Below are positions 8,442 through 17,808 of a stretch of 64,000 bases of DNA, piece by piece. Location of the stretch: positions 1 to 64,000 of the forward strand of contig JAZFSZ010000098.1 of the NCBI GenBank assembly GCA_036446455.1, given 5' to 3'. The stretch is from JAZFSZ01 sp036446455 (GTDB taxonomy: Bacteria > Pseudomonadota > Gammaproteobacteria > Acidiferrobacterales > JAJDNE01). The position numbers and the translations under genes were made by a program. How positions within the stretch are numbered: position 1 is the first letter of the stretch; every line of letters starts with the position of its first letter. The notes under the pieces are model-generated. The model ran no database searches, had not been told where the DNA came from, and saw nothing but the letters and a program-made list of their open reading frames with translations.

Positions 8442-9425
8442 TTGAGTACCCAGACTTCCGAGATTCGTTTCAGTCTTACCCCCGCCGACAACAGCCGACT
8501 GGCCAGTCTCTGCGGCCTGCATGACGAACATATTCGCCAAATCGAGGAATCACTCGGGGTGGAGATCAGCAACCGAGGCAATAACTTTCGTGTGACTGGT
8601 AAGCCGGATATCGCCAGTTCCGTCGAAACCTTTCTTAAAGATCTGTACAAAACCACTGGTAAAGGCGAGTTACTGACCCCTTCCGGTGTGCATGTGGCAT
8701 TACAGGAAATGGCGCTGGACGAACAGGGTGATCCTGACGTTCAAGATTTAATTGTTCCGACACCGAAACGGAAGGTTAAAACCCGCAGCAAACATCAGCG
8801 GCAATACGTGCAAAATATCCAGACCCACGACATCAATTTTGGAGTCGGGCCAGCCGGTACCGGTAAAACCTATCTAGCGGTGGCTTGCGCGGTGGAGGCG
8901 TTACAGCAGTCGGGAGTGCAGCGCATCATGCTAGTCCGGCCGGCGGTGGAAGCCGGCGAGCGCCTGGGTTTCTTGCCTGGGGATCTGGAGCAGAAAGTCG
9001 AACCCTATTTACGGCCGCTTTACGATGCTCTGCATGACATGCTTGGTTACGAGAAAGTCAATCGGCTGCTGGACAAAAACGTGATTGAGCTGGCGCCGTT
9101 GGCCTACATGCGCGGACGCACCCTGAATGATTCGTTTATCATTCTCGATGAGGCGCAAAACACAACACCGGAGCAAATGAAAATGTTTCTCACCCGCATC
9201 GGTTTTGGTACGACTGCTGTTATTACCGGTGATATTACGCAGGTCGATTTGCCGCGCCACCAGAAGTCTGGGCTGCGCGAAGTAATCAGCATCCTCGGGG
9301 GAGTAAAAGGAATCAGCTTTACCACGTTTAGCAATCGCGATGTAGTGCGGCATCCGTTGGTGCAGAAAATTGTTGAAGCCTACGAGAATCATAAGCCAGA
9401 CACGAAAGGGAACGATAAAGCCTAG
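8442..9425 (+). CDS. ybeZ: PhoH-like ATPase YbeZ
   Basis: YbeZ is a PhoH-family P-loop protein that works with the endoribonuclease YbeY in ribosome and RNA quality control. The 327-residue protein has an N-terminal KH-like/PhoH N domain (about 1-90), Walker A GPAGTGKTYLA near 132-142 and Walker B FIILDEAQNTTPEQM near 230-244. The start is TTG at 8442: it gives the N-terminus seen in relatives (residues before LASLCG), but no ribosome binding site is visible before it. It lies 65 nt after miaB and its end overlaps the open frame of ybeY. Length is normal. Confidence 0.93.
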   Translation: MSTQTSEIRFSLTPADNSRLASLCGLHDEHIRQIEESLGVEISNRGNNFRVTGKPDIASSVETFLKDLYKTTGKGELLTPSGVHVALQEMALDEQGDPDVQDLIVPTPKRKVKTRSKHQRQYVQNIQTHDINFGVGPAGTGKTYLAVACAVEALQQSGVQRIMLVRPAVEAGERLGFLPGDLEQKVEPYLRPLYDALHDMLGYEKVNRLLDKNVIELAPLAYMRGRTLNDSFIILDEAQNTTPEQMKMFLTRIGFGTTAVITGDITQVDLPRHQKSGLREVISILGGVKGISFTTFSNRDVVRHPLVQKIVEAYENHKPDTKGNDKA

Positions 9426-9429
9426 TGTG

Positions 9430-9873
9430 ATGGAGATTACCTTGCAGGACGTCTCGAACAGCGGTGATGTCCCCGGTGAAGATGAATTCAGGCAATGGCT
9501 GCTTGCTGCATTGGAAAGACAGGACGTCAAAGTGACGGTAAGGCTGGTTGATGAAGAAGAAATGGGCGAGCTTAACCATCGGTATCGACACAAATCAGGT
9601 CCGACCAACGTGCTATCCTTTCCGTTTGAAGATCCGCCGGGTATCAGCAGTGGAATTCTTGGAGATATCGTTATCTGCGCGCCGGTGGTGAGGCGCGAGG
9701 CTAAGGAGCAGGAAAAAACCGTGTTGTCACATTGGGCACATATGGTAATACACAGCATCATGCATTTGCAGGGTTACGACCATAAAGATGAGCAGGAAGC
9801 GCTGGCAATGGAAACGCAGGAAACGCGCATCATGATGCAACTGGGTTTCCCCGCGCCCTATAACGAAAACTGA
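9430..9873 (+). CDS. ybeY: Endoribonuclease YbeY
   Basis: YbeY is a zinc-dependent single-strand endoribonuclease for 16S rRNA maturation and 70S quality control. The 147-residue protein carries the metal motif HSIMHLQGYDH (H-x3-H-x5-H counting from VIH) at about 109-121 and the upstream TNVLSFPFE strand typical of the family. The ATG at 9430 is chosen: it gives the standard length, while the open frame reaches back into ybeZ. A GTG one codon earlier is possible. It is four bases after the ybeZ stop, consistent with coupling. Confidence 0.93.
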   Translation: MEITLQDVSNSGDVPGEDEFRQWLLAALERQDVKVTVRLVDEEEMGELNHRYRHKSGPTNVLSFPFEDPPGISSGILGDIVICAPVVRREAKEQEKTVLSHWAHMVIHSIMHLQGYDHKDEQEALAMETQETRIMMQLGFPAPYNEN

Positions 9874-9896
9874 AATCACAACAACTTGCGGAAGAT

Positions 9897-10790
9897 ATGA
9901 GCAAAAAAGACGAACCCCCCAGTAGTCGCGATGGCGCCAAGGCGTCATCACCCTCTTTTCTCGATCGCCTGAGTCAAGCACTACTGCGTGAACCAACCAG
10001 TCGTCTACAACTGGTTTCGATCTTACGTGATGCGCAGCAGCGTGATCTGCTGGACAGCGATTCACTCGATATGATCGAGGGAGTACTACAGGTCTCGGAA
10101 ATGCAGGTTCGCGACATCATGATTCCACGAGTACAAATGCAGGTGGTGGATAAGAACCAGACACCGGAAGATTTTTTGCCGCTTGTTATTGAAGAGGCGC
10201 ACTCGCGTTATCCCATGATCGATAGTGACAAGGACAAGGTGGTCGGTATTCTGCTGGCCAAGGACCTGTTGCGTTTCTTCCAGTTAAACAAGAAAGAATC
10301 GGATCTGGATCTGGATGACATTCTGCGTCCCGCGGTGTTTGTCCCGGAAAGCAAACGCCTTGATGTGCTACTGCGTGATTTCCGTACCAACCGTAACCAC
10401 ATGGCAATTGTTGTTGATGAATACGGTGGTGTGTCCGGGTTGGTCACCATTGAAGATGTGCTTGAACAAATTGTTGGTGAGATCGAGGATGAGCACGATA
10501 TCGAAGACGACGACATGATGATATTGACACGCGGCGAGGGGCGCTATGTGGTGAAGGCGTTGCTGCCGCTTGAAGATTTCAACAGCCATTTCGACACGGC
10601 TTTTGAATTCGAAAATATCGATACCATTGGCGGACTGGTATTGATCACACTGGAGCATGTACCGAAGCGCGGCGAGACGGTAGATCTCGATGGCTTACAT
10701 ATCAAGGTATTGCGTGCAGACAGTCGGCGCGTGCATCTGCTGGAGGTTACCCGGTCCGACAAAACGTCTGCCCTGGAATCACAGGCCTGA
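9897..10790 (+). CDS. corC: CorC/YbeX, CBS-domain protein
   Basis: CorC (YbeX) has been linked to Mg/Co efflux with CorA and, as part of the ybeZYX operon, to ribosome metabolism. The 297-residue cytoplasmic protein has no membrane segment. It contains a CBS pair at about 65-195 (VRDIMIPRVQMQVV, HSRYPMID, HMAIVVDEYGGVSGLVTIEDVLEQIVGEIEDEHD) and a C-terminal CorC_HlyC FAD-binding-like domain at about 208-285. The start follows ybeY by 23 nt, with GGAAG upstream. The stop overlaps the lnt ATG by one base. Confidence 0.93.
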   Translation: MSKKDEPPSSRDGAKASSPSFLDRLSQALLREPTSRLQLVSILRDAQQRDLLDSDSLDMIEGVLQVSEMQVRDIMIPRVQMQVVDKNQTPEDFLPLVIEEAHSRYPMIDSDKDKVVGILLAKDLLRFFQLNKKESDLDLDDILRPAVFVPESKRLDVLLRDFRTNRNHMAIVVDEYGGVSGLVTIEDVLEQIVGEIEDEHDIEDDDMMILTRGEGRYVVKALLPLEDFNSHFDTAFEFENIDTIGGLVLITLEHVPKRGETVDLDGLHIKVLRADSRRVHLLEVTRSDKTSALESQA

Positions 10791-12286
10791 TGCAGACTTC
10801 CCGCTGGCGGGAAAATCTGTTGGCGTTGGTGGCGGGTGCAGTGATGCCATTGGCGTTCGCACCCGTTTCCCTGTTTCCATTTTCCCTGTTGTCACTGGCA
10901 CTTTTGTTCAATCTGTGGTTGAACAACCCGGCGGCACGCCGTAGCGCCGTGCTGGGTTTTTACTTTGGTATTGGATTGTTTGCCGTCGGAGTGTCATGGG
11001 TATTCGTTAGTATGCACAACTTCGGCAATATGTCGGCACCCCTGGCAGTATTTGCGACAGTATTATTCATTGCCCCACTAGCATTATATGTGGCAGCTGT
11101 AGGCTGGTTACAGGCTCAGTTCAGCAGCATGCCAGCGTTCTGGCGTCTGCTGCTGGTAATGCCATCATTGTGGGTGCTGGTTGAGTGGATTCGTAGCTGG
11201 TTGCTCACCGGTTTTCCCTGGCTCACAGTGGGTTACAGCCAGACCACCCTGCCGCTGAGCGGTTATGCCATCTGGCTAGGTGTCTTTGGCGTCAGTTTCA
11301 TGGTGGCGGGCAGTGCCGGTTTATTACTTATGTGGTGGCGTCGGGGATGGCGCAGCGGCTGGCGGTTTGGTGCCGTGTTGCTCGCGTTGTGGATAGGCGG
11401 GGCGGTCTCATCGTTACCGGGCTGGGTCAGTCCGGCTGGCAATCCAGTGCGTGTGGCACTGGTACAAGGCAACGTACCACTGAAAATCAAATGGGATCCG
11501 AACTACCGCAAAGACATACTCGACCTGTACCTGAGACTTAGCCGCGATTATCGCGATGCCGATTTGATTGTCTGGCCGGAAGGAGCGCTACCACTGGCGC
11601 TGGAAAAAATGCCACCGGGTTTCGAAAAATCGGTTCGAGCGGAGGCGAGGAATTTTAAAACCGATTTTTTGTTTGGTACTGTCAGTCAACAGGTTATAGA
11701 AGGCCGGCTTCAGTATTTCAATACGGTTGCCAGCATTGGCCGTGTCGATGGCCAGTATCGCAAGCGTCACCTGGTACCGTTTGGCGAATACCCGCCACTT
11801 AAACCGCTATTCAGTTGGCTACTGAACGCCATGAATATTCCCATGTCCGATTTCAGCAGGGGGGATGACGATCAGCGACCATTACAGCTGGCCGGAAACC
11901 CGGTTGGTATATCTGTGTGTTACGAAACTGCCTTCGGCAACGAAATCATTGATGTCCTGCCCGAGGCGACAATGCTGATCAATGTCAGTGAAAACGCATG
12001 GTTTGGACGTTCGTTCGGCCCGCATCAGCTACTGCAAATGACGCAGATGCGCGCCATTGAAACCGGACGGCCGATAATGCGGGCAGACAATGCCGGTCTG
12101 TCAGCGGCGGTGGACCATCGTGGGCGCGTGGTGGCGGTATCACCGCAGTTCCAGCAGTCAGTGCTGGCGGTATCGGTGCAACCAATGACCGGCTCCACCC
12201 CCTATGTCCGATTTGGAGATTGGCCCATTATCACGCTGATGTTGTTACTGCTGACCGGTCTGTGGTGGCGTAAAAACACACACTGA
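10790..12286 (+). CDS. lnt: Apolipoprotein N-acyltransferase
   Basis: Lnt adds the third acyl chain to the N-terminal Cys of lipoproteins in the inner membrane, needed for their release to the Lol system (LolB is encoded at the window start). The 498-residue protein has about six N-terminal membrane segments (roughly 10-215) and a C-terminal nitrilase-fold domain (about 220-470) with the catalytic Glu in WPEGALPL, Lys in the KRHLVPFGEYPP region and Cys in GISVCYETAFGNE, then a final membrane helix. ATG overlaps the corC stop (TGATG), indicating translational coupling. Length is typical. Confidence 0.95.
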   Translation: MQTSRWRENLLALVAGAVMPLAFAPVSLFPFSLLSLALLFNLWLNNPAARRSAVLGFYFGIGLFAVGVSWVFVSMHNFGNMSAPLAVFATVLFIAPLALYVAAVGWLQAQFSSMPAFWRLLLVMPSLWVLVEWIRSWLLTGFPWLTVGYSQTTLPLSGYAIWLGVFGVSFMVAGSAGLLLMWWRRGWRSGWRFGAVLLALWIGGAVSSLPGWVSPAGNPVRVALVQGNVPLKIKWDPNYRKDILDLYLRLSRDYRDADLIVWPEGALPLALEKMPPGFEKSVRAEARNFKTDFLFGTVSQQVIEGRLQYFNTVASIGRVDGQYRKRHLVPFGEYPPLKPLFSWLLNAMNIPMSDFSRGDDDQRPLQLAGNPVGISVCYETAFGNEIIDVLPEATMLINVSENAWFGRSFGPHQLLQMTQMRAIETGRPIMRADNAGLSAAVDHRGRVVAVSPQFQQSVLAVSVQPMTGSTPYVRFGDWPIITLMLLLLTGLWWRKNTH

Positions 12287-12371
12287 TACCCAAGACCTTG
12301 CCTGATGAATTCGGTATGCTTCACCCCTGAATCAATCCAGAATCAACCGAACAAACAGCAAGCATGACGTA

Positions 12372-14894
12372 ATGGACGAGTTATACAACCCACAAAAAAT
12401 CGAGCAAGAGGCGCAGCAATACTGGGAAGAAAACAACAGTTTTTCCGTTACGGAAGACCCCGATAAAGAAAAATTTTATTGCCTTTCCATGTTTCCCTAT
12501 CCCTCGGGGCAGTTACACATGGGCCACGTTCGCAATTACACCATTGGCGATGTCATCAGTCGCTATCAGCGCATGCGCGGCAAAAACGTATTACAGCCCA
12601 TGGGCTGGGATGCTTTTGGTATGCCAGCGGAGAATGCCGCCATTAAAAACAAGGTCCCGCCCGCCAAATGGACCTACGAAAACATTGACTACATGCGCAC
12701 CCAGCTCAAGCGGCTGGGGTTCGCCTATGACTGGGGACGTGAGCTCGCAACCTGTCAGCCGCAGTACTACCGCTGGGAGCAGTGGCTGTTTACCCGCCTG
12801 TTTGAGAAGGGTCTCGTCTATAAGAAATCGGCAGCGGTTAACTGGTGTCCCCATGACCAGACGGTACTGGCCAATGAGCAAGTGGTCGACGGTTGTTGCT
12901 GGCGCTGCAATACGCCAGTGATCCGCAAGGAAATTCCGCAATGGTTTATGAGGATTACCGATTACGCACAGGAGCTGCTGGATGATCTGGATAAGCTCAA
13001 GGATTGGCCAGAAAGGGTGCTGGCCATGCAGCGCAACTGGATCGGCCGATCAGAAGGTGTCGAGGTGTATTTTGAGGTGCCCGGACACGATCAACCATTG
13101 AAGGTGTTTACCACTCGTCCGGATACGCTCATGGGGGTGACCTATATGGCTGTGGCAGCCGAACATCCCCTGGCACGGGAAGCGGCCCAAGGCAGTGAAG
13201 ACATCACCTTGTTTATTGCCCGCTGTGAGACTATGGATGTGTCGGAGGCCTCATTGGAGACCGTCGAGAAGCTCGGTATGGATACCGGCCTGAAGGCGAT
13301 TCACCCGGTCAGTGGCAAAGATGTGCCGATCTATATCGCCAATTTTGTCTTGATGACCTATGGCGAGGGCGCAGTGATGGCAGTGCCGGCACACGACCAG
13401 CGTGACTGGGAGTTTGCCCGCAAATATGACATTACCATTGAACCGGTGGTATTTCCTGAAGACGGATCTGAACCTGATTTGCAACAGTGCGCCTATGTCG
13501 AGAAAGGTGTGCTCAGGAACTCGGGTGAGTTTAATGGATTGAGTTCGGCAAAGGCCTTCGATGCTATCGCCGAGTATTTGGAGAAAGCCGGTAAGGGCCA
13601 ACGCCAGGTGCACTTTCGTCTGCGCGACTGGGGCGTCTCGCGTCAGCGTTACTGGGGTGCGCCTATCCCTATTATTAATTGTCCTGCATGTGGACCGGTC
13701 GCCGTCCCAGATACCGATCTGCCTGTTGTCCTGCCAGAAGATGTCATTGTTGAGGGCACCGGATCACCCATCAAGAAAATGCCGTCATTTTATGAAACCA
13801 CATGCCCTGGTTGCGGCGGCAAGGCCGAGCGCGAAACCGATACCTTCGATACCTTCATGGAGTCCAGCTGGTATTTCGCTCGCTACGCCTGTGCGGATAA
13901 TGATACCGCCATGCTCGATGAGCGTGTCAATTACTGGTTACCGGTGGACCAGTATGTCGGTGGTATTGAACATGCCATCCTGCACTTACTGTATGCACGT
14001 TTTTATAATAAATTAATGCGTGACATCGGTTTGACTGAAATCGACGAACCATTTAACGCCCTGTTGACCCAGGGCATGGTGCTGAAAGATGGTAGCAAGA
14101 TGTCGAAGTCAAAAGGTAACACCGTCGACCCGCAGGCCTTGATCGATGAATACGGCGCCGATACCGCGCGCATGTTTACCATGTTTGCCGCCCCCCCGGA
14201 GCAATCCCTGGAGTGGTCGGATGATGCCGTTGCTGGTGCCCATCGTTTTCTCAAACGATTATGGAAATTAGGTCGTAGTCTCCATGGAGAGTGGGCCATC
14301 GATTTGGAGCATGCATCAACTGCTAACATACCTGAAGCACCATACGACTGGTCGAATGCAAACGAAGAACAGAAAGCTATCCGGCGAAAGGTCCATTCGC
14401 ATTTGCGGAAAGCCAATGACGATATGGAGAGACAACAATTTAATACAGTCATTTCTGCGGGAATGCAGATTCTCAGCACACTGACTCAACCGGTCCCTGG
14501 TCATAGCGGTAATAGTCCGGAGGAGGTGAGCCAACTCGGGCCGGTCTACAAACAGATACGGCATGAGGGCATGAGTATTCTGCTTAGAATGTTAGCTCCT
14601 ATAGTGCCGCATATTGCTCATGCACTTTGGTTAAAATTAGGCTACAGCGGTGTCGTAATCAGTGCGCCTTGGCCAATGGTCGACACGTCAGCGCTGCAAC
14701 TGGACGAGATCGAGATTGTGGTGCAGGTAAACGGCAAGCTGCGTGACCGGATCAAGATTCCAAGCGATGCAGATAATGCGGCGATGGAGAAGCGGGCGCT
14801 GGCGAGCGCAAAGGTTCAGCAACATATCGAGGGCAAAACCATTCGCAAGACAATTGTGGTACCGGGCAAACTGGTGAACATCGTTGCCAATTAA
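12372..14894 (+). CDS. leuS: Leucyl-tRNA synthetase
   Basis: LeuS charges tRNA-Leu. The 840-residue class I synthetase has the HIGH-type motif (PSGQLHMGH, about 43-51), a zinc-like insertion with C-P-A-C and C-P-G-C pairs, the CP1 editing domain with TTRPDTLMGVTYMA (about 248-261) and AVPAHDQRDWEFA, and the KMSKS loop at KMSKSKGNTVDP (about 576-587), followed by the anticodon-binding and C-terminal domains. Start ATG at 12372, 85 nt after lnt. The stop lies inside the first codons of lptE. Length is slightly below the E. coli protein, within the family range. Confidence 0.97.
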   Translation: MDELYNPQKIEQEAQQYWEENNSFSVTEDPDKEKFYCLSMFPYPSGQLHMGHVRNYTIGDVISRYQRMRGKNVLQPMGWDAFGMPAENAAIKNKVPPAKWTYENIDYMRTQLKRLGFAYDWGRELATCQPQYYRWEQWLFTRLFEKGLVYKKSAAVNWCPHDQTVLANEQVVDGCCWRCNTPVIRKEIPQWFMRITDYAQELLDDLDKLKDWPERVLAMQRNWIGRSEGVEVYFEVPGHDQPLKVFTTRPDTLMGVTYMAVAAEHPLAREAAQGSEDITLFIARCETMDVSEASLETVEKLGMDTGLKAIHPVSGKDVPIYIANFVLMTYGEGAVMAVPAHDQRDWEFARKYDITIEPVVFPEDGSEPDLQQCAYVEKGVLRNSGEFNGLSSAKAFDAIAEYLEKAGKGQRQVHFRLRDWGVSRQRYWGAPIPIINCPACGPVAVPDTDLPVVLPEDVIVEGTGSPIKKMPSFYETTCPGCGGKAERETDTFDTFMESSWYFARYACADNDTAMLDERVNYWLPVDQYVGGIEHAILHLLYARFYNKLMRDIGLTEIDEPFNALLTQGMVLKDGSKMSKSKGNTVDPQALIDEYGADTARMFTMFAAPPEQSLEWSDDAVAGAHRFLKRLWKLGRSLHGEWAIDLEHASTANIPEAPYDWSNANEEQKAIRRKVHSHLRKANDDMERQQFNTVISAGMQILSTLTQPVPGHSGNSPEEVSQLGPVYKQIRHEGMSILLRMLAPIVPHIAHALWLKLGYSGVVISAPWPMVDTSALQLDEIEIVVQVNGKLRDRIKIPSDADNAAMEKRALASAKVQQHIEGKTIRKTIVVPGKLVNIVAN

Positions 14895-15420
14895 CCGGTT
14901 AGCAAAATCTACCAAGTTCAATGGTGGCGTGGCAGGCCTGATCGTCTTTTGCCTGTTGGTCACGGGTTGCGGTTTCCAGCTACGCGGTAGCGGGCAAGCC
15001 ATCGTCTGGCCTGCGCAATTGCAGAAACTGCAACTGCGATTTGACGGCTCCGTGGACCCTGATTTTCGTGCGTCGCTGCGTAACCGTATAATCGATCGTT
15101 ATGGTGTGGAAATCGTAAAAGATGATGCACCTGAACTGGTGATTTCCGGCGTCACCCGCGATCGCCGGGTTTTGTCCTTGGGCGCCACCGGCAAGGTAAG
15201 TGAGTACTTGCTACGCTTTCAAGCCAGTTTCGTGTTACTCCATGAAGATGGCAAATCAATAATTGATAAACAGACGGTCAGGCTGCAGCGTGACTTTAGC
15301 TTCGATAACACCAGGCTTCTGGCCAAGGAACTGGAAGAATCGCGTCTGTCCAAACAGATGCAAAACGATGCGGTCAGGCGTATTCTGCGTAAAGTGATCG
15401 CTTTAACCCCGAATCTGTAA
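14884..15420 (+). CDS. lptE: LPS-assembly lipoprotein LptE
   Basis: LptE plugs the LptD barrel and helps deliver LPS to the cell surface. The 178-residue protein starts (TTG) with a basic stretch and hydrophobic segment ending in a lipobox (LLVTGC, Cys28 or 29), followed directly by GFQLRGSG, a hallmark of LptE, and the LPS-binding region. TTG at 14884 overlaps leuS by 11 bases and gives a positively charged signal n-region; a GTG near 14928 would give a much shorter leader. leuS-lptE-holA is conserved. Partners LptA, LptB and LptC are encoded at 35.6-37.3 kb. Confidence 0.92.
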   Translation: MPINRLAKSTKFNGGVAGLIVFCLLVTGCGFQLRGSGQAIVWPAQLQKLQLRFDGSVDPDFRASLRNRIIDRYGVEIVKDDAPELVISGVTRDRRVLSLGATGKVSEYLLRFQASFVLLHEDGKSIIDKQTVRLQRDFSFDNTRLLAKELEESRLSKQMQNDAVRRILRKVIALTPNL

Positions 15421-15423
15421 TCA

Positions 15424-16446
15424 ATGCAGCTTGGCGCACAGCAACTCAGTAGCCACCTCGCTGGTGCACTGGCGCGCGTTTACCTTATTCATGGTGATGA
15501 AGTCCTGCTGGCCGACGAGGCCTGTCAACTGGTGCGGGATCAGGCCAGGGCGCAAGGTTTTAGTGAGCGGCAGGTATTTACGGTCGATAGAGGTTTTGAC
15601 TGGCAATCCCTGAGCAGCTATTCGCAATCATTGTCACTCTTTGCCGAAAAGCGGTTGCTGGAACTGCGCCTGCCCGGAGGGAAACCGGGTACCGCGGGTG
15701 CGGCAGCCTTGCAGGAATTTGTCAGCCAGGCGAGTGATGATACTGTCTTGTTGATCTGGAGTGGGCGCCTGGACAAAAAGGCACAGGCCGCCAAATGGGT
15801 CAAGGCACTGGATGCCGCCGGCGTAGTGGTGGCGATTTATACACCCAGTAAGGCCGAATTGCCGGGCTGGATTGGCCAGCGCCTGCGCGCCAAGGGCCTT
15901 GAGCCCGGTGCCGGGGTAACTGATATGCTGGCCTATCGCTATGAGGGCAATCTGCTGGCCTGTTCGCAGGAAGTGGAAAAGTTGAGCCTGTTATTCGACC
16001 AGGGTAGCGTTACGCTGGCTGACATCGAGGGTAAACTTGGCGACAATGCCCGTTTCGATGTTTTCGGGTTAGCGGATTTGTGCCTGCAGGGCGATGCCGC
16101 CGCCGTCGTCAGGGCGTTGCAGGGTCTGCGTGCCGAGGGAACGGCGCCGACGTTGATACTGTGGGCGCTGGTGCGGGAAATCCGGTCGCTGGCGCAAATG
16201 GCAAACGATCTGGCGACTGGCAAAGCGGAGCAACAGGTATTCCGGGCTCATCGTGTGTGGGCAAAGCGCCAGTCAATGGTACGGTCGGCCTTGAAACGAC
16301 ACCCGCTGAATCGCTGGTATACCCTGCTTCAGGGCAGTCATCGTGCTGATAAAGTAATCAAAGGCAGAGAGCCAGGCGAGGCGTGGCAGGCGCTGCAGGC
16401 ATTGGGTCTCGCATTTTGTGGTGTACGATTCAGTCGAGTGAGTTGA
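15424..16446 (+). CDS. holA: DNA polymerase III delta subunit
   Basis: HolA is the clamp-opening wrench of the clamp loader; it binds the beta sliding clamp. The 340-residue protein follows lptE by three bases and shows the family pattern: VYLIHGDEVLLADEA near the N-terminus (about 19-33), an AAA-like module with ATP-site residues absent, LLLIWSGRLDKKAQAAKW-type strand and the helical collar region at about 215-335. Length is typical (E. coli 343). Position after lptE is the standard one. Confidence 0.94.
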   Translation: MQLGAQQLSSHLAGALARVYLIHGDEVLLADEACQLVRDQARAQGFSERQVFTVDRGFDWQSLSSYSQSLSLFAEKRLLELRLPGGKPGTAGAAALQEFVSQASDDTVLLIWSGRLDKKAQAAKWVKALDAAGVVVAIYTPSKAELPGWIGQRLRAKGLEPGAGVTDMLAYRYEGNLLACSQEVEKLSLLFDQGSVTLADIEGKLGDNARFDVFGLADLCLQGDAAAVVRALQGLRAEGTAPTLILWALVREIRSLAQMANDLATGKAEQQVFRAHRVWAKRQSMVRSALKRHPLNRWYTLLQGSHRADKVIKGREPGEAWQALQALGLAFCGVRFSRVS

Positions 16447-16455
16447 GGCAAAGAG

Positions 16456-16475
16456 GGTGGAAGTATACTTCCGCC
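16456..16475. promoter_or_regulatory. 20-nt near-perfect palindrome overlapping a -10-like box before proA
   Basis: GGTGGAAGTA at 16456-16465 is followed directly by TACTTCCGCC at 16466-16475; nine of ten pairs are complementary and the tenth is G-T. The centre contains TATACT (16464-16469), a good -10 element, with TTGAGG 15 nt upstream. The site is 18 nt before the proA ATG. It could be an operator over a proA promoter. Confidence 0.45.
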
Positions 16476-16492
16476 ACAGATGAAACAAGACA

Positions 16493-17779
16493 ATGGCAAC
16501 GGTAGTCAATGAAATAAAGAAAGAAGATGTTAGCGCTTATATGCAGGCGGTAGGCGCGTGCGCGCGTGAAGCCTCACTGGCGATAGGTCGTGCCACCACG
16601 GCAACCAAAAACAATGCACTTTTGGCCATCGCCGTTGCCATCGAGCACGCGCGTGACACACTGCTGCAGGCAAATGCCAAAGACCTGGAGGCGGGTCGCC
16701 AGGACGGGCTGGATGATGCCCTGCTCGACCGGCTGGAGCTGAACGATGATCGTATTGCCGCTATGGCGGAAGGCCTGCGGCAGATAGCAGCACTGCCCGA
16801 CCCGGTTGGCGACATTACCGATTTGGCCTATCGGCCCTCGGGAATCCAGGTAGGCAAGATGCGTGTGCCCCTAGGTGTCATCGGAATTATTTATGAATCA
16901 CGTCCCAATGTAACCGTGGACGCCGCCGCGCTATGTCTGAAGTCGGGGAATGCAGCTATCTTGCGCGGTGGATCGGAGGCGATTCACTCCAACAAGGCGA
17001 TTGCCGATACCATTCATCAAGGCCTGCAATCGGCAGGCCTGCCAATGGAGGTGGTGCAAGTGGTTGAAACCACCGACCGCGCTGCAGTGGGTGAGCTCAT
17101 TCGTCTGAAACAATACGTTGATATTATTGTGCCGCGTGGTGGCAAGGGCCTGATTGAGCGCGTCAGTGCCGAGGCGACGGTACCGGTTATTAAACATTTG
17201 CATGGCGTGTGTCATGTTTATATCGATGACACAGCCGATGTGACAAAAGCCGTCGATATTGCCTTTAATGCCAAGACGCAGCGATACGGTACCTGCAACA
17301 CCATGGAGACCCTGTTGGTGGCGAGGGGCATGGCTGCCCAGGTCTTGCCTGAATTGGCGAAAAAATATACCGATGAAGGTGTGGAACTGCGGGGCTGTGA
17401 GAAGACACGCCAGTTGGTAGATGGCATCCAGTCAGCGTCAGAGGAAGACTGGGATACAGAATATCTTGCCCCCATTCTGTCCATTCGCGTAGTGGAAGAT
17501 CTGGATGCGGCGCTGGAACATATTCGTCAGCACGGATCCGGTCATACCGATTCCATCGTTACGGAAAACTGGTCGCATGCGCGACGTTTTCTGCGCGAGG
17601 TGGATTCCAGTTCGGTGATGGTCAACGCGTCTACGCGATTCGCCGACGGTTTTGAATATGGTCTGGGTGCCGAGATCGGAATCAGTACCGACAAAATCCA
17701 TGTACGGGGTCCGGTGGGTCTTGAGGGGCTGACGTCACAGAAATTTGTTGTGTTCGGTGACGGCCACATACGCACCTAG
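16493..17779 (+). CDS. proA: Gamma-glutamyl phosphate reductase
   Basis: ProA reduces gamma-glutamyl phosphate to glutamate semialdehyde with NADPH, the second step of proline synthesis. The 428-residue aldehyde-dehydrogenase-fold protein contains the family block VPLGVIGIIYESRPNVT (about 124-140), the GGSEA Gly-rich turn, the catalytic Cys in RYGTCNTMETLL (about 263-274) and VNASTRFADGFEYGLGAEIGIST near the C-terminus. Start ATG at 16493. No proB is seen in the window; in many gammaproteobacteria proB is elsewhere and proA sits beside nadD, as here. Confidence 0.96.
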   Translation: MATVVNEIKKEDVSAYMQAVGACAREASLAIGRATTATKNNALLAIAVAIEHARDTLLQANAKDLEAGRQDGLDDALLDRLELNDDRIAAMAEGLRQIAALPDPVGDITDLAYRPSGIQVGKMRVPLGVIGIIYESRPNVTVDAAALCLKSGNAAILRGGSEAIHSNKAIADTIHQGLQSAGLPMEVVQVVETTDRAAVGELIRLKQYVDIIVPRGGKGLIERVSAEATVPVIKHLHGVCHVYIDDTADVTKAVDIAFNAKTQRYGTCNTMETLLVARGMAAQVLPELAKKYTDEGVELRGCEKTRQLVDGIQSASEEDWDTEYLAPILSIRVVEDLDAALEHIRQHGSGHTDSIVTENWSHARRFLREVDSSSVMVNASTRFADGFEYGLGAEIGISTDKIHVRGPVGLEGLTSQKFVVFGDGHIRT

Positions 17780-17808
17780 CGAATAGTTGTCCATAAATAC
17801 CTGTTTGT

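Noticed and set aside
9009..9761. 250-codon reverse frame opposite ybeZ/ybeY
   Set aside because: It lies opposite two well-supported genes and has no recognisable domain.
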